The position numbers were made by a program, and so were the translations under genes. From assembly GCF_025770785.1 (NCBI RefSeq), contig NZ_JANZLA010000004.1:124001-188000 (forward strand): 64,000 bases of DNA, written 5' to 3'. Source of the DNA: Cellulomonas sp. SG140 (GTDB lineage: Bacteria; Actinomycetota; Actinomycetes; Actinomycetales; Cellulomonadaceae). The notes beneath the pieces are model-generated. The model did no database searches. It worked only from the letters and a program-made list of their open reading frames with translations, and was not told where the DNA came from. Positions 1 to 8,194 of the stretch are shown one piece after another. Positions within the stretch are counted from its first letter, which is position 1; each line of letters starts with the position of its first letter.

Positions 1-52
1 CGGGCCGCCACCGCGCCGCACCACCCGACTTCCCGCACCAGAGGAGAACCCC

Positions 53-1183
53 ATGGCCACCATCGAGATGATCGGTGTCCGCAAGACCTTCGGCACCACC
101 GTGGCGCTGGACGACCTGCACCTGCGGGTCGAGTCCGGCGAGCTGGTGTGCCTGCTGGGCCCGTCGGGCTGCGGCAAGACGACGGCGCTGCGCCTGCTGG
201 CCGGCTTCGAGCAGCCGGACGCCGGCCGGATCCTGGTGGACGGCGAGGACGTCACGCGCGTCTCCCCCCGGCACCGCCGGTTCGGCATGGTGTTCCAGGA
301 CTACAGCCTGTTCCCCAACCTGACGGGCCGGCAGAACATCGCGTTCGGCCTGAAGATCCGGCGCAAGGGTGCCGCCGAGACGGCCGCCACGGTGGACCGG
401 CTGCTCGAGGTGACCCGCCTGGAGAAGCACGCCGACAAGTACCCGCACCAGATGTCCGGCGGTCAGCGGCAGCGCGTGGCGCTGGCCAGGGCGATCGCCA
501 CCGAGCCGCGGCTCCTGTTGCTGGACGAGCCGCTGTCCGCCCTGGACGCGCAGGTGCGCGAGCACCTGCGGGACGAGATCCGGCGGCTGCAGCTGGAGGT
601 CGGGGTCACCACGGTGCTGGTCACGCACGACCAGCACGAGGCGATGGCCATCGCCGACCGGGTGGCCGTGATGCGTGACGGCCTGCTCGAGCAGATCGAC
701 CCACCGCGGGAGCTGTACAGCCGGCCGGCGTCGGCGTTCGTCGCGGGGTTCGTCGGGACGGTGAACCGGCTGCGCGCCCATCGGGCTGCGGACGGTTCGT
801 GGACGGTGCTGGGTGCGCCGGTCGAGGTGGCGGGGGCGGCGGCGGAGGACGCAGCCCCGCGCGACGCAGCTGCGGACGAAGCCGCCGCGCACGACGCAGC
901 CGCACCCGACGGAGCCGCGCATGACGGGGACGTGCTGCCCGCGCCGCGCGCCGTGGTGCGTCCGGAGCAGCTGCAGATCGAGCCGGCCGGCACCGGTGCG
1001 GCCTCCGTGGCGAGGCTCGTCGCGCTGTCTTTCCTCGGGGCGTTCACCCGGGCGGTCGTCGAGCACCCGACGGAGGGGCTGCTGACGGCCGACGTGCTCG
1101 GGACGGGTGCGGACGGGCTGCGTGTCGGCGACGCCGTCACGATCGGCGTCCGGCCGGGGGCTGGCGCCGTCGTCCTGCAGTGA
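53..1183 (+). CDS. ABC transporter ATP-binding protein, polyamine/iron/phosphonate (CysA/PotA-like) type
   Basis: This is the cytoplasmic ATPase of an importer in the sulfate/polyamine/Fe3+/phosphonate group. Visible are Walker A GPSGCGKTT (residues 36-44), the Q-loop FQD (81-83), signature MSGGQRQR (134-141), Walker B LLLLDEP (154-160) and the H-loop THD (191-193). A TOBE-type C-terminal half follows. The ATG follows GAGGAG by 6 nt, so the start is firm. Residues about 261-293 form a low-complexity D/A/E/P stretch with repeated DAA motifs inside the TOBE region, which looks like an expanded linker. The partner permease and binding protein should lie upstream, outside the window, so the substrate cannot be assigned. 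Confidence 0.88.
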   Translation: MATIEMIGVRKTFGTTVALDDLHLRVESGELVCLLGPSGCGKTTALRLLAGFEQPDAGRILVDGEDVTRVSPRHRRFGMVFQDYSLFPNLTGRQNIAFGLKIRRKGAAETAATVDRLLEVTRLEKHADKYPHQMSGGQRQRVALARAIATEPRLLLLDEPLSALDAQVREHLRDEIRRLQLEVGVTTVLVTHDQHEAMAIADRVAVMRDGLLEQIDPPRELYSRPASAFVAGFVGTVNRLRAHRAADGSWTVLGAPVEVAGAAAEDAAPRDAAADEAAAHDAAAPDGAAHDGDVLPAPRAVVRPEQLQIEPAGTGAASVARLVALSFLGAFTRAVVEHPTEGLLTADVLGTGADGLRVGDAVTIGVRPGAGAVVLQ

Positions 1184-1225
1184 GGCGTCGCCGGCCGATC
1201 GCGGACACCTCGTTAGGGTCGCCTC

Positions 1226-1654
1226 ATGGGACTCAACCGGGTGGAGCTGATGCTCGTCGCCCTGCACCGGGCCGTGTACCGGGCGACCGGCGGTCGGCTG
1301 CTGGGCCGGTTCGGCCGCATCGAGCAGGTGCTGCTCACCACCACCGGCCGCAGCACGGGCAAGGCCCGCACCACCCCGCTGGCCGGCACCCCGGACGGCG
1401 ACCGGTTGGTGCTGGTCGCCTCGAACAACGGCGGCGACGCGCACCCGGCGTGGTACCTCAACCTGGTGGCGAACCCGCAGGTCAGCGTGCAGCGTGGGGC
1501 GACGGTCGCGCCGATGACCGCTCGGACGGCCGAGGGCGCCGAGCGCGAGCGGCTGTGGGACCTCGTCGTGCGCAACAACCCGGGCTACGCCCGCTACGCG
1601 CAGCGCACCACGCGGCACATCCCCGTCGTGGTCTGCGAGCCGCTGGACCGCTAG
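1226..1654 (+). CDS. DUF385 / deazaflavin-dependent nitroreductase family protein
   Basis: A 142-residue single-domain protein of the split-barrel DUF385 (Ddn-like) family, whose members bind F420 and reduce or protect small molecules and quinones. Family hallmarks are the central strand VLLTTTGRSTGKARTTPL (about 36-53), the NNGGDAHPAWYLNL segment (about 70-83) and the late NPGYARYAQRT motif. A second, divergent paralogue lies at 22194-22634. It follows the ABC gene by 42 bp with no visible terminator. The exact reaction is unknown. A 7-bp hairpin (1657-1673, GTTCGCG/CGCGAAC) sits right after the stop and may end the transcript. Confidence 0.85.
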   Translation: MGLNRVELMLVALHRAVYRATGGRLLGRFGRIEQVLLTTTGRSTGKARTTPLAGTPDGDRLVLVASNNGGDAHPAWYLNLVANPQVSVQRGATVAPMTARTAEGAERERLWDLVVRNNPGYARYAQRTTRHIPVVVCEPLDR

Positions 1655-1677
1655 GAGTTCGCGGACCGCGAACGGCG

Positions 1678-1704
1678 CTGGCACTCCCCCGTGCCGAGTG
1701 CTAA
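1678..1704 (+). promoter_or_regulatory. CIRCE element (HrcA operator)
   Basis: The right arm GAGTGCTAA (1696-1704) matches the CIRCE consensus at all nine bases. The left arm CTGGCACTC (1678-1686) matches TTAGCACTC at seven of nine, with exactly the 9-nt spacer of CIRCE. It lies 94 bp upstream of the hsp20 ATG, so HrcA repression of this small heat-shock gene is likely. The site probably overlaps the promoter, since a weak -35 CTGGCA and a TGCTAAT-like -10 fall within it. Confidence 0.85.
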
Positions 1705-1798
1705 TCCTGTGGGTGTAGCCGATCGACGGCCGCGGAGGTCGCCGGTTGCACCGGGTCCGCGGGAGGTCCGCGAACCCCGTCACGGGAGGTGAGCGCAC

Positions 1799-2245
1799 AT
1801 GGCTACGCGGTACGACCCCTTCCAGGAGATGGACCGCCTGCTCGGTCAGATGTTCGCGTCGGAGCGTGCTTCCGCCAGCATGCCGATGGACCTGTACCGC
1901 AGCGGGGACCACTACGTGCTCCACGTCGACCTGCCGGGCGCCGACCCGGGCAGCATCGACGTGAACGTCGACGACCGCACCCTGACCATCCGCGCGCAGC
2001 GCTCGGCGCACACCGAGCAGGACGTGCAGTGGCTGGCCAAGGAGCGTCCGGTCGGCACCTACGCCCGTCAGCTGACCGTCGGCCGTGGCCTGGCGCTGGA
2101 CAAGATCAGCGCCACCTACACGGACGGCGTGCTCACGCTGACCATCCCGGTGTCCGAGGAGGCCAAGCCGCGGCGCATCGAGGTGCAGCACGGCGCAGCC
2201 GAGCCGACGACGATCACGGCGGAGGCGTCGCAGCAGGGTTCGTGA
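1799..2245 (+). CDS. Hsp20 / alpha-crystallin family small heat-shock protein
   Basis: ATP-independent holdase chaperone of 148 residues. The alpha-crystallin domain runs from about residue 35 to 130. It includes the VDLPGADPGSIDVNVDDRTLTI-type segment and the late beta-strand GVLTLTIPVSEEAKPRRI, containing the conserved G-V-L-T-L-T-I-P signature. The ATG is preceded by GGGAGGTGA at a good distance. A CIRCE operator lies upstream, linking it to HrcA control. A strong hairpin follows the stop. It stands alone, without groEL or dnaK nearby. Confidence 0.93.
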   Translation: MATRYDPFQEMDRLLGQMFASERASASMPMDLYRSGDHYVLHVDLPGADPGSIDVNVDDRTLTIRAQRSAHTEQDVQWLAKERPVGTYARQLTVGRGLALDKISATYTDGVLTLTIPVSEEAKPRRIEVQHGAAEPTTITAEASQQGS

Positions 2246-2280
2246 CGCTTCGACGGGCCGGGCCGCCGCCAGGCGGTCAC

Positions 2281-2319
2281 GACGACGCCCCGGAACCCGA
2301 TCGGGTCCGGGGCGTCGTC
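2281..2319. terminator. Bidirectional hairpin terminator between convergent genes
   Basis: A perfect 13-bp stem, GACGACGCCCCGG (2281-2293) with CCGGGGCGTCGTC (2307-2319), encloses a smaller palindrome ACCCGATCGGGT. It lies between the convergent stops of hsp20 and the MalY-type gene. There is no U-tract, as is common in high-GC actinobacteria. Confidence 0.75.
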
Positions 2320-2339
2320 ATGCCCGGTGTGCGGCTCTG

Positions 2340-2370
2340 CTCAGCCGCGCGCCGGTGGCTCAGCCGCGCG
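2340..2370. repeat. Short tandem direct repeat over a gene 3' end
   Basis: CTCAGCCGCGCG occurs at 2340-2351 and again at 2359-2370 (period 19 bp). The second copy contains the stop codon and last codons of the minus-strand MalY-type gene. This is one of several repeats of this kind in the window and the shortest of the exact ones. Confidence 0.6.
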
Positions 2371-3625
2371 TGGGCAGCACCGCGGCGATGCGGTCGACCG
2401 CCTCGGTGACGAGGGCGGGCGAGGTGCCGAGGTTGAACCGGACGAAGCCGGTGCCCTCGGCGCCGAACTCGGGCCCGGGAACGGTCGCCACCCGGGCGTG
2501 CTCGAGCAGGAACGCCGCGGGATCGGCACCCTCCGGGAGGCCGGCGTCCCGCAGGTCGAGCCACGCGAGGTAGGTGCCCTCACCCGGCACCCACCGGACG
2601 GCGGGCAGCCGCTCGGCGAGCAACGAGCCGAGCAGCCGGACGTTGGCGCCGAGCGCGTCGAGCACCTCGTCCAGCCAGCCGCCGCCCCCGCGGAAGGCGG
2701 CCTGGTGCGCGATCGAGGCGACGTGGCTGATGCCGTGCACGGCGGGGGTGCCGAGGCGGGCCAGGTCGTCGACCGCGTCGGGGCCCGGGACGGCCAGCGC
2801 CGCCTTGAACCCGGCCAGGTTGAACGCCTTCGAGGCCGAGTGCAGCGCGATGGCGTCGGGGATCGCGGTGACCGTCGGGACGAATGCCGGCCGGCTGCCG
2901 TCGGCGCGGGTCGGCAGGATCGCCGCGTGGATCTCGTCGGCCACCACGCGCACGCCGTGGGACCGGGCGAGGTCGCCGGCCGCACGCAGCTCGTCGTACG
3001 TGTGCAGCACGCCGGTGGGGTTGTGCGGCTGGCACAGCAGCAGAACGGCGGGCCGGCCGTCCTGCCGTGCCTCGCCGAGCGCACGGTCCAGCGTGGCGGG
3101 GTCCAGACGACCCTCGGGCGTGAGCGGCGCCGCGAGCACGCGTCGGTCGGCGTGCTCGAGGTGGGTCCGGAACGGCGCGTAGACCGGCGGAGTGATCACC
3201 ACCGCGTCGCCCGGGGCGGTGAACAAGCGCACCACCTCGACCACGCCGCGCATCACGTCGGCCACCGTGCGGGTGGTCGACGGGTCCACCGCCCAGCCGA
3301 ACCGCTCGGCCGCGAAGCCGGCGAACGCCTCGGCGTAGACCTGACCGTGCTCGTACCCGGTGTCGCCGGAGCGCACGGCGTGGTCGACGGCGTCGGCGAC
3401 CGCCGTCGGCGGCACCACGTCCATCTCCGCGACGAACATCGGCAGCACGTCCGGGCCGTAGGCCTGCCACTTCTCGCTGGTGCGCGCCTGCAGCAGCTCG
3501 ATCGGCACGTCGAACGGGCCGGTGCCGGGCCGGCCGCCGGCCGCGTGGCCGTCGTCCGCTGCCCGGAGCCGGCCTCGGTCCCGCTTCAGCCCCGCGTCCG
3601 TCGGACAGTCGCTCTCCACCGTCAC
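2360..3625 (-). CDS. MalY/PatB-family PLP-dependent cystathionine beta-lyase
   Basis: Fold-type I PLP enzyme predicted to cleave cystathionine to homocysteine, pyruvate and ammonia. The PLP lysine lies in SASKAFNLAG (about K266). Other family marks are HNPTG (about 201-205), VADEIH (about 228-233) and the MalY/PatB opening FDVPIELLQARTSEKW near residue 38. The N-terminus carries about 37 extra residues and the GTG has no clear ribosome-binding site, so the true start may be further in. It follows metE by 10 bp and is the third gene of a metF-metE-lyase operon, making homocysteine for MetE. Actinobacterial names include aecD and metC. A role as a general aminotransferase is less likely. Confidence 0.85.
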   Translation of the reverse strand: MTVESDCPTDAGLKRDRGRLRAADDGHAAGGRPGTGPFDVPIELLQARTSEKWQAYGPDVLPMFVAEMDVVPPTAVADAVDHAVRSGDTGYEHGQVYAEAFAGFAAERFGWAVDPSTTRTVADVMRGVVEVVRLFTAPGDAVVITPPVYAPFRTHLEHADRRVLAAPLTPEGRLDPATLDRALGEARQDGRPAVLLLCQPHNPTGVLHTYDELRAAGDLARSHGVRVVADEIHAAILPTRADGSRPAFVPTVTAIPDAIALHSASKAFNLAGFKAALAVPGPDAVDDLARLGTPAVHGISHVASIAHQAAFRGGGGWLDEVLDALGANVRLLGSLLAERLPAVRWVPGEGTYLAWLDLRDAGLPEGADPAAFLLEHARVATVPGPEFGAEGTGFVRFNLGTSPALVTEAVDRIAAVLPTRG

Positions 3626-3635
3626 CGCGCGGGTC

Positions 3636-5957
3636 TCAGAGGCCCGCGCGCACGGTGCGCGTGGCCGCGATGATGTGCTCGAGCGAGGGGTTGACCTCGT
3701 CGTACCGGCGGGTCTTCAGGCCGCAGTCGGGGTTCACCCACAGCTGCGCGGGGTCGATCGCCTGCACCGCCTCGCTCAGCAGCTCGGTGACCTCCGCCTC
3801 GCTCGGCACGCGCGGCGAGTGGATGTCGTAGACGCCCGGGCCGATTCCGCGCGGGTAGCCCGCGGCGGCGATGTCGCCGAGGATCTCCATCTTCGAGCGG
3901 GCCGCCTCGATGCTGGTCACGTCCGCGTCGAGACCGTCGATCGCGCCGAAGATCTGCCCGAACTCGGAGTAGCAGAGGTGGGTGTGGATCTGGGTGTCCG
4001 GACGGACGCCGGAGGTGGCCAGGCGGAAGGACGCGACCGACCAGTCGAGGTAGGCGGCGTGGTCCTTCTCGCGCAGCGGGAGCAGCTCGCGCAGCGCGGG
4101 CTCGTCCACCTGGACGATGGCGATGCCGGCCGCCTCGAGGTCGGCGATCTCGTCGCGCAGCGCCAGCGCGACCTGGTTCGCGGTGTCCGCCAGCGGCTGG
4201 TCGTCCCGGACGAAGGACCACGCGAGGATCGTCACCGGCCCGGTGAGCATGCCCTTGACCGGCTTCTCGGTCAGCGACTGCGTGTAGGTGGTCCACGGCA
4301 CGGTGATCGGTGCCGGGCGGGACACGTCGCCCCAGAGGATCGACGGGCGCGTGCACCGCGAGCCGTAGGACTGCACCCAGCCGTTGCTGGTCACCGCGAA
4401 CCCGTCGAGGTGCTCGGCGAAGTACTGCACCATGTCGTTGCGCTCCGGCTCGCCGTGCACCAGCACGTCGAGACCGATCCGCTCCTGCAGGTCGACGACG
4501 CGGCCGATCTCGGCGCGCATCTCGTCCTCGTACTCCGCCGCGGTGAGCTTGCCGGCACCGAACGCCGCACGGGCGGCGCGGATCTCCGGGGTCTGCGGGA
4601 ACGAGCCGATCGTCGTGGTCGGCAGGGCCGGCAGCTGCAGCCGGGCCTCCTGCGCCGCCCGGCGCTCGTCGAACGAGCCGCGGTGGAACTGCTCGTCGGT
4701 CAGCGCGGCGACGCGCTCGCGGACCTCGGGCCGGACCACCCCGGCTGCCGCCGCGCGGGCCGCCCGGGCGTCCGCCGCGGCACGCAGCGCGTCGTGGATC
4801 GACTCGCGGCCCTCCGCGAGCCCCTCGGCCAGCGTGACGACCTCGGCGACCTTCTGGTCGGCGAAGGCCAGCCAGGACGCGAGCGCCGGGTCGAGGTTCG
4901 GCTCGTCGGCCACGTCGTGCGGGGTGTGGAACAGCGAGGTGGAGGTGCCGACGGCGACCGCCGCGGCGCCGAGCGTCTCCAGCTGCTCGAGCGTGGACAG
5001 GGCGCCGTCCAGGTCGGCACGCCAGATGTTGTGGCCGTCGATCACGCCGCCGACCAGGGTCTTGGTCTCCAGCCCCGGCACCGAGCCCGTCGGCAGGTCA
5101 CCACGGACCAGGTCCAGCGCGAGGCCCTCGACGGCCGTGCGGGCCAGCACCGGCAGCGCGGCACCGAGGTCGCCGTACGGCGCCGCGACCAGGATCGCCG
5201 GGCGGTCGGTGGCGTCGCCGAGCACCCGGTACGCCTCCTCCGCCGCGGCGAGCAGCCGCTCGGTCGGCACGCCGGTCGACTCGGACACCAGCGCGGGCTC
5301 GTCCAGCTGCACCCACGTGGCGCCGGCGGCCTTGAGCGCCGCGAGCAGCTCGACGTACACCGGCAGCACGTCCGCCAGCCGGTCGATCGGCGCGAAGCCC
5401 TCCGGGGCGTCCTCCGTCGGCTTGGACAGCGCGAGGAACGTCACCGGACCCACCAGCACCGGACGGGTCAGCACGCCCTCGGCCAGCGCCTCCGCGAACT
5501 CCTGCACGGGGCGGTCGCCGGACAGCCGGAACTCGGTGTCCGGGCCGATCTCCGGCACCAGGTAGTGGTAGTTCGAGTCGAACCACTTGGTCATCTCGAG
5601 CGGCAGGTCGTCGCCGCGGCCGCGGGCCACCGTCGAGTAGCCGGCCAGGTCGAGGCGACCCTGGGCGTCCCGCAGGTCGGCGAACCGGGCCGGGACGGCG
5701 CCGAGCACGACGGCGGCGTCGAGCACGTGGTCGTAGAACGAGAAGGCGGACGGGATCGCCGGCACGTCGGTGCCCAGGCCCAGCTCAGCGAGCCGCGTGC
5801 GGGTGCGGCGGCGCAGGTCGGCGGCCACCTGCTCCAGCTCGGCGGCGGTGGACCGGCCGGCCCAGAAGGACTCCAGGGCCTTCTTCAGCTCGCGGCGCGG
5901 ACCGATCCGCGGGTAGCCGAGGATCGTGCCGGTGGGGAAGGCGGTGCGCTGCGTCAT
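3636..5957 (-). CDS. metE: Cobalamin-independent methionine synthase (5-methyltetrahydropteroyltriglutamate-homocysteine methyltransferase)
   Basis: A 773-residue MetE, slightly longer than the usual 750-765, that transfers the methyl group of 5-methyl-THF-polyglutamate to homocysteine in the cytoplasm. Two tandem TIM-barrel halves are apparent. The N-terminus has [19 protein letters not shown]. The catalytic C-terminal half shows [23 protein letters not shown] (zinc His and Cys) and NPDCGLKTR (zinc Cys). Its ATG overlaps the metF stop by 4 nt, indicating translational coupling, and it shares the SAM riboswitch-controlled transcript. Confidence 0.97.
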   Translation of the reverse strand: MTQRTAFPTGTILGYPRIGPRRELKKALESFWAGRSTAAELEQVAADLRRRTRTRLAELGLGTDVPAIPSAFSFYDHVLDAAVVLGAVPARFADLRDAQGRLDLAGYSTVARGRGDDLPLEMTKWFDSNYHYLVPEIGPDTEFRLSGDRPVQEFAEALAEGVLTRPVLVGPVTFLALSKPTEDAPEGFAPIDRLADVLPVYVELLAALKAAGATWVQLDEPALVSESTGVPTERLLAAAEEAYRVLGDATDRPAILVAAPYGDLGAALPVLARTAVEGLALDLVRGDLPTGSVPGLETKTLVGGVIDGHNIWRADLDGALSTLEQLETLGAAAVAVGTSTSLFHTPHDVADEPNLDPALASWLAFADQKVAEVVTLAEGLAEGRESIHDALRAAADARAARAAAAGVVRPEVRERVAALTDEQFHRGSFDERRAAQEARLQLPALPTTTIGSFPQTPEIRAARAAFGAGKLTAAEYEDEMRAEIGRVVDLQERIGLDVLVHGEPERNDMVQYFAEHLDGFAVTSNGWVQSYGSRCTRPSILWGDVSRPAPITVPWTTYTQSLTEKPVKGMLTGPVTILAWSFVRDDQPLADTANQVALALRDEIADLEAAGIAIVQVDEPALRELLPLREKDHAAYLDWSVASFRLATSGVRPDTQIHTHLCYSEFGQIFGAIDGLDADVTSIEAARSKMEILGDIAAAGYPRGIGPGVYDIHSPRVPSEAEVTELLSEAVQAIDPAQLWVNPDCGLKTRRYDEVNPSLEHIIAATRTVRAGL

Positions 5958-6937
5958 GCGTCTGTCCTCGCGGTGGTGGTGGCGGTGGGGCGGCCGACCA
6001 GGCCGGCCCCTTCCAGCAGGTCGAGTGCGGCTTCGTGCTTGTTGAACGTGTACAGGTGGATGCCCGGGGCCCCGCCCTCGAGCACCCGGTCGATCAGCTC
6101 GATGCCGAAGCGCAGGCCGCGGCGGCGGCGCTCGGCCTCGTCGTCGGCCGAGTCGAGCAGGGCCAGCAGGTCGCGCGGCACGGGGACGCCGGTCACCTGC
6201 TCCGTGCGGACCAGCCGGGCCGGGTCGGTGGCGGGGATCAGGCCCGGGACGATGGGGATGACGACGCCGGCCCGGCGCGCCTCGCCGACCAGCTCGAGGT
6301 AGGAGTCGGCGTCGTAGAACACCTGGGTGATGGCGAAGTCGGCACCGGCGCGCTGCTTGGCCAGCAGCGCCTGGATGTCCTGCTCACGGGAGCTGCCGGT
6401 CAGCCGGTTGCCGCGGGGGAACGCCGCCACGGCGATCGACAGCGGCTTGACGCGCGCGCGCACGGCCTGCGCCGGGCTCTGCTCGCAGCGCTCGTGCTCG
6501 ATCTGGCGCAGCAGCTCCACCAGCTGGCTGGCCGTGGTCAGCCCGTGCGGGTGCGCCTGCCACTGCGCCTCCCCCTCGGGCGGGTCGCCGCGCAGCGCCA
6601 GGAACGAGCGGACGCCTTCGTCGAGGAACTCCCGCACGATGGTGGAGATCTCGTCGCGGGAGGCGCCGACGCAGGTCAGGTGGGCGATCGGGGTGAGCGT
6701 GGTCTCGTGCAGCATCCGCCGGACGAGGGCCCGGCTGGTGGTGCGGGTGCGGCCGGAGGCGCCGTAGGTGACGGAGACGAAGTCCGGCCGGACGGCTTCG
6801 AGGCGGCGGATCGTGTCCCACAGCTTCGGGGCGGCATCCGGGTTGCGCGGCGGGAACAGCTCGAACGAGACGGTCGGCCGGTCCACAGGCGCAACGACGG
6901 GACCGCTCGCGGCGGTCCGGGCGTCGGCAACGCGCAT
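5954..6937 (-). CDS. metF: 5,10-methylenetetrahydrofolate reductase
   Basis: FAD-dependent TIM-barrel enzyme of 327 residues that makes 5-methyl-THF, the methyl donor for the next gene, metE. Recognisable are the early [16 protein letters not shown], the ALRGDPP segment and [14 protein letters not shown], followed by [12 protein letters not shown] place the start at ATG 6937 rather than an in-frame upstream codon at 6970, because 6970 lies inside the riboswitch and the GGAG 5 nt before 6937 fits well. That GGAG is part of the riboswitch P1 3' strand, so ligand binding should hide it. It is the first gene of metF-metE-MalY lyase. Confidence 0.95.
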   Translation of the reverse strand: MRVADARTAASGPVVAPVDRPTVSFELFPPRNPDAAPKLWDTIRRLEAVRPDFVSVTYGASGRTRTTSRALVRRMLHETTLTPIAHLTCVGASRDEISTIVREFLDEGVRSFLALRGDPPEGEAQWQAHPHGLTTASQLVELLRQIEHERCEQSPAQAVRARVKPLSIAVAAFPRGNRLTGSSREQDIQALLAKQRAGADFAITQVFYDADSYLELVGEARRAGVVIPIVPGLIPATDPARLVRTEQVTGVPVPRDLLALLDSADDEAERRRRGLRFGIELIDRVLEGGAPGIHLYTFNKHEAALDLLEGAGLVGRPTATTTARTDA

Positions 6938-6942
6938 GGTCA

Positions 6943-7040
6943 CTCCATCGGTCCCGGCTGAAGCACCCACACCCTCCCGGTGAGGAAGGGGGGTTGCTGC
7001 GGCGTCGACGAGCCAGGTCTCTCGGCCGCTCTGGATGGTG
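6943..7040 (-). ncRNA. SAM-I (S-box) type riboswitch
   Basis: Read on the minus strand, the leader holds the S-box core. There is an AGAG-GCGGC 5' part, a k-turn helix CGAG...CTCG closing on a CCTGG loop, GTCGACGCCGC, and the highly conserved AGCAACC. P3 is CCCTTCC/GGGAGGG around a TCACC loop, followed by GGGTGCTTCAGCC (family form GGTGCTAA). P1 pairs CCATC (plus 7034-7038) with GATGG (plus 6945-6949). P4 is very short or absent. The metF GGAG overlaps the P1 3' strand, so control is probably at translation initiation. A covariance-model hit to RF00162 would confirm. Confidence 0.82.
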
Positions 7041-7046
7041 GGCAGG

Positions 7047-7076
7047 ACGATACCCGCCGTCTCGCAGTACGGTCAC
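7047..7076 (-). promoter_or_regulatory. Promoter of the metF operon
   Basis: On the minus strand, -35 GTGACC (plus 7071-7076) and -10 TATCGT (plus 7047-7052) are separated by 18 nt. The predicted start of transcription falls near 7040, exactly at the 5' side of riboswitch helix P1. Confidence 0.55.
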
Positions 7077-7122
7077 CAGTGCCCGTTTGGTGAGACGCGG
7101 TGACGTGCAGCGTGAGACGGCC

Positions 7123-7386
7123 TCAGGGGCGCTGACGATGCGCCAGCCGGCGCGACGGGTGCGACGCCACCGGGATGCCGCTCGTGCCGCACGGAACGGG
7201 GCTGCCGCCGCCTTCCGACCGGATCGCCGTGGCCGAACCGTCGGCACCCTGCTCGGCGTTCAGGGGCCGCACCGGGACCGCTTCCAGCCCCCGGTGCACC
7301 GCGATGAGGAGCGCCGCGTCGACGGGTGCCGGACGCAGCATCGGTGCGTACAGGGCCTCGCTGCCCTCGTTGTCCCCCAGTGCCAC
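7123..7386 (-). CDS. Hypothetical small protein (87 aa)
   Basis: I do not recognise this protein. The frame has strongly GC-biased third positions, typical of coding DNA here. GTG 7386 is preceded by TAGCAT (plus 7395-7400) with 8 nt between, the pattern of a leaderless actinobacterial gene. The product begins VALGDNEGSEALYAP, has a central VDAALLIAVHRGLEAVPV stretch and a basic tail. An upstream in-frame ATG at 7458 sits just after the tag stop and is a weaker alternative. No membrane segment or motif is seen. A non-coding interpretation remains possible. Confidence 0.4.
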   Translation of the reverse strand: MALGDNEGSEALYAPMLRPAPVDAALLIAVHRGLEAVPVRPLNAEQGADGSATAIRSEGGGSPVPCGTSGIPVASHPSRRLAHRQRP

Positions 7387-7463
7387 GGCCGCAGATGCTA
7401 GCCCCGACGTGTCCGATTTCGGGGCGTTGGCCGCCGCGCCGGACGAACCGCTGCGCATGCCTC

Positions 7464-8093
7464 TCAGGGACGGACCGCACCACCCGCCGGAATCGTGCCC
7501 GGGACCCCTCCGGCGTCCCGTGCGACGGCCACGGGGCACAGGGCCAGATGGTCGTCGACCACCCCGCAGGCCTGCATGCTCGCGTACGCCGTGGTGGGTC
7601 CGACGAAGCGGAAGCCGAGCTGCTTCAGCTCCTTGGCCAGGGCGGTGGACTCCGGGCTGGTGGCGGGGACGTCCGCCCAGGTCAGCGGCCGACGGCGCCC
7701 GTCGGCGGTCGGTGCCGGTGCGTGCGACCACAGCACCTCGTCCAGCGTGCGGCCGTGCTCGTGCAGGGCGCGCAGCGCATGGGCGTTGGCGATGGTGGCC
7801 TCGATCTTGGCGCGGTTGCGCACGATGCCGGCATCGGCCATCAGCCGCGCGACGTCGTCGTCCCCGAAGCGCGCCACCACCTCCGCATCGAAGTCCGCGA
7901 AGGCCGCCCGGAACGCCGGTCGCTTCCGCAGGACGGTGACCCAGGACAGGCCGGACTGGAACCCCTCCAGCGCGAAGCGCTCGAACAGCGCGTGCTCGCC
8001 GTGCACCGGCACGCCCCACTCCTCGTCGTGGTACTGCGCGAGCAGGGGGTCGCCGTCACCGAAGCACCGGCCCGAGCCGTCCGTGGAAGCCAT
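7464..8093 (-). CDS. tag: DNA-3-methyladenine glycosylase I
   Basis: Base-excision repair enzyme removing 3-methyladenine from alkylated DNA. The family signature is clear: RCFGDGDPLLAQYHDEEWG at the N-terminus, FEGFQSGLSW-like ALEGFQSGLSWVTVL, VGPTTAYASMQACGVVDDHLALC at the C-terminus. The four structural zinc ligands of TAG are represented (Cys near residue 10, His of YHDEEWG, His and Cys of DDHLALC). I prefer ATG 8093 over the GTG at 8117, because it places the zinc Cys close to the N-terminus as in E. coli and has a CAGACT -10-like box 7 nt upstream. Length is 209 aa. Confidence 0.93.
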   Translation of the reverse strand: MASTDGSGRCFGDGDPLLAQYHDEEWGVPVHGEHALFERFALEGFQSGLSWVTVLRKRPAFRAAFADFDAEVVARFGDDDVARLMADAGIVRNRAKIEATIANAHALRALHEHGRTLDEVLWSHAPAPTADGRRRPLTWADVPATSPESTALAKELKQLGFRFVGPTTAYASMQACGVVDDHLALCPVAVARDAGGVPGTIPAGGAVRP

Positions 8094-8194
8094 GCCCGTG
8101 AGTCTGCCGGCGACCACTGACGCGGGGGACGGCGGCCTGTCGCAGACGAAGGGTGCGCGGGCGGTGCCGGGGCCGTGGGCGGCTGGGTGGTGGC

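Noticed and set aside
3480..6302. A 940-codon open frame on the plus strand opposite metE and the MalY-type gene
   Set aside because: It is antisense to well-recognised methionine genes, its product is Arg/Gly/Val-biased with no domain, and such long shadows are expected at this GC content.
6938..6970. N-terminal extension of MetF starting at 6970
   Set aside because: The 11 extra codons lie inside the SAM riboswitch 3' part, and ATG 6937 has a proper GGAG.
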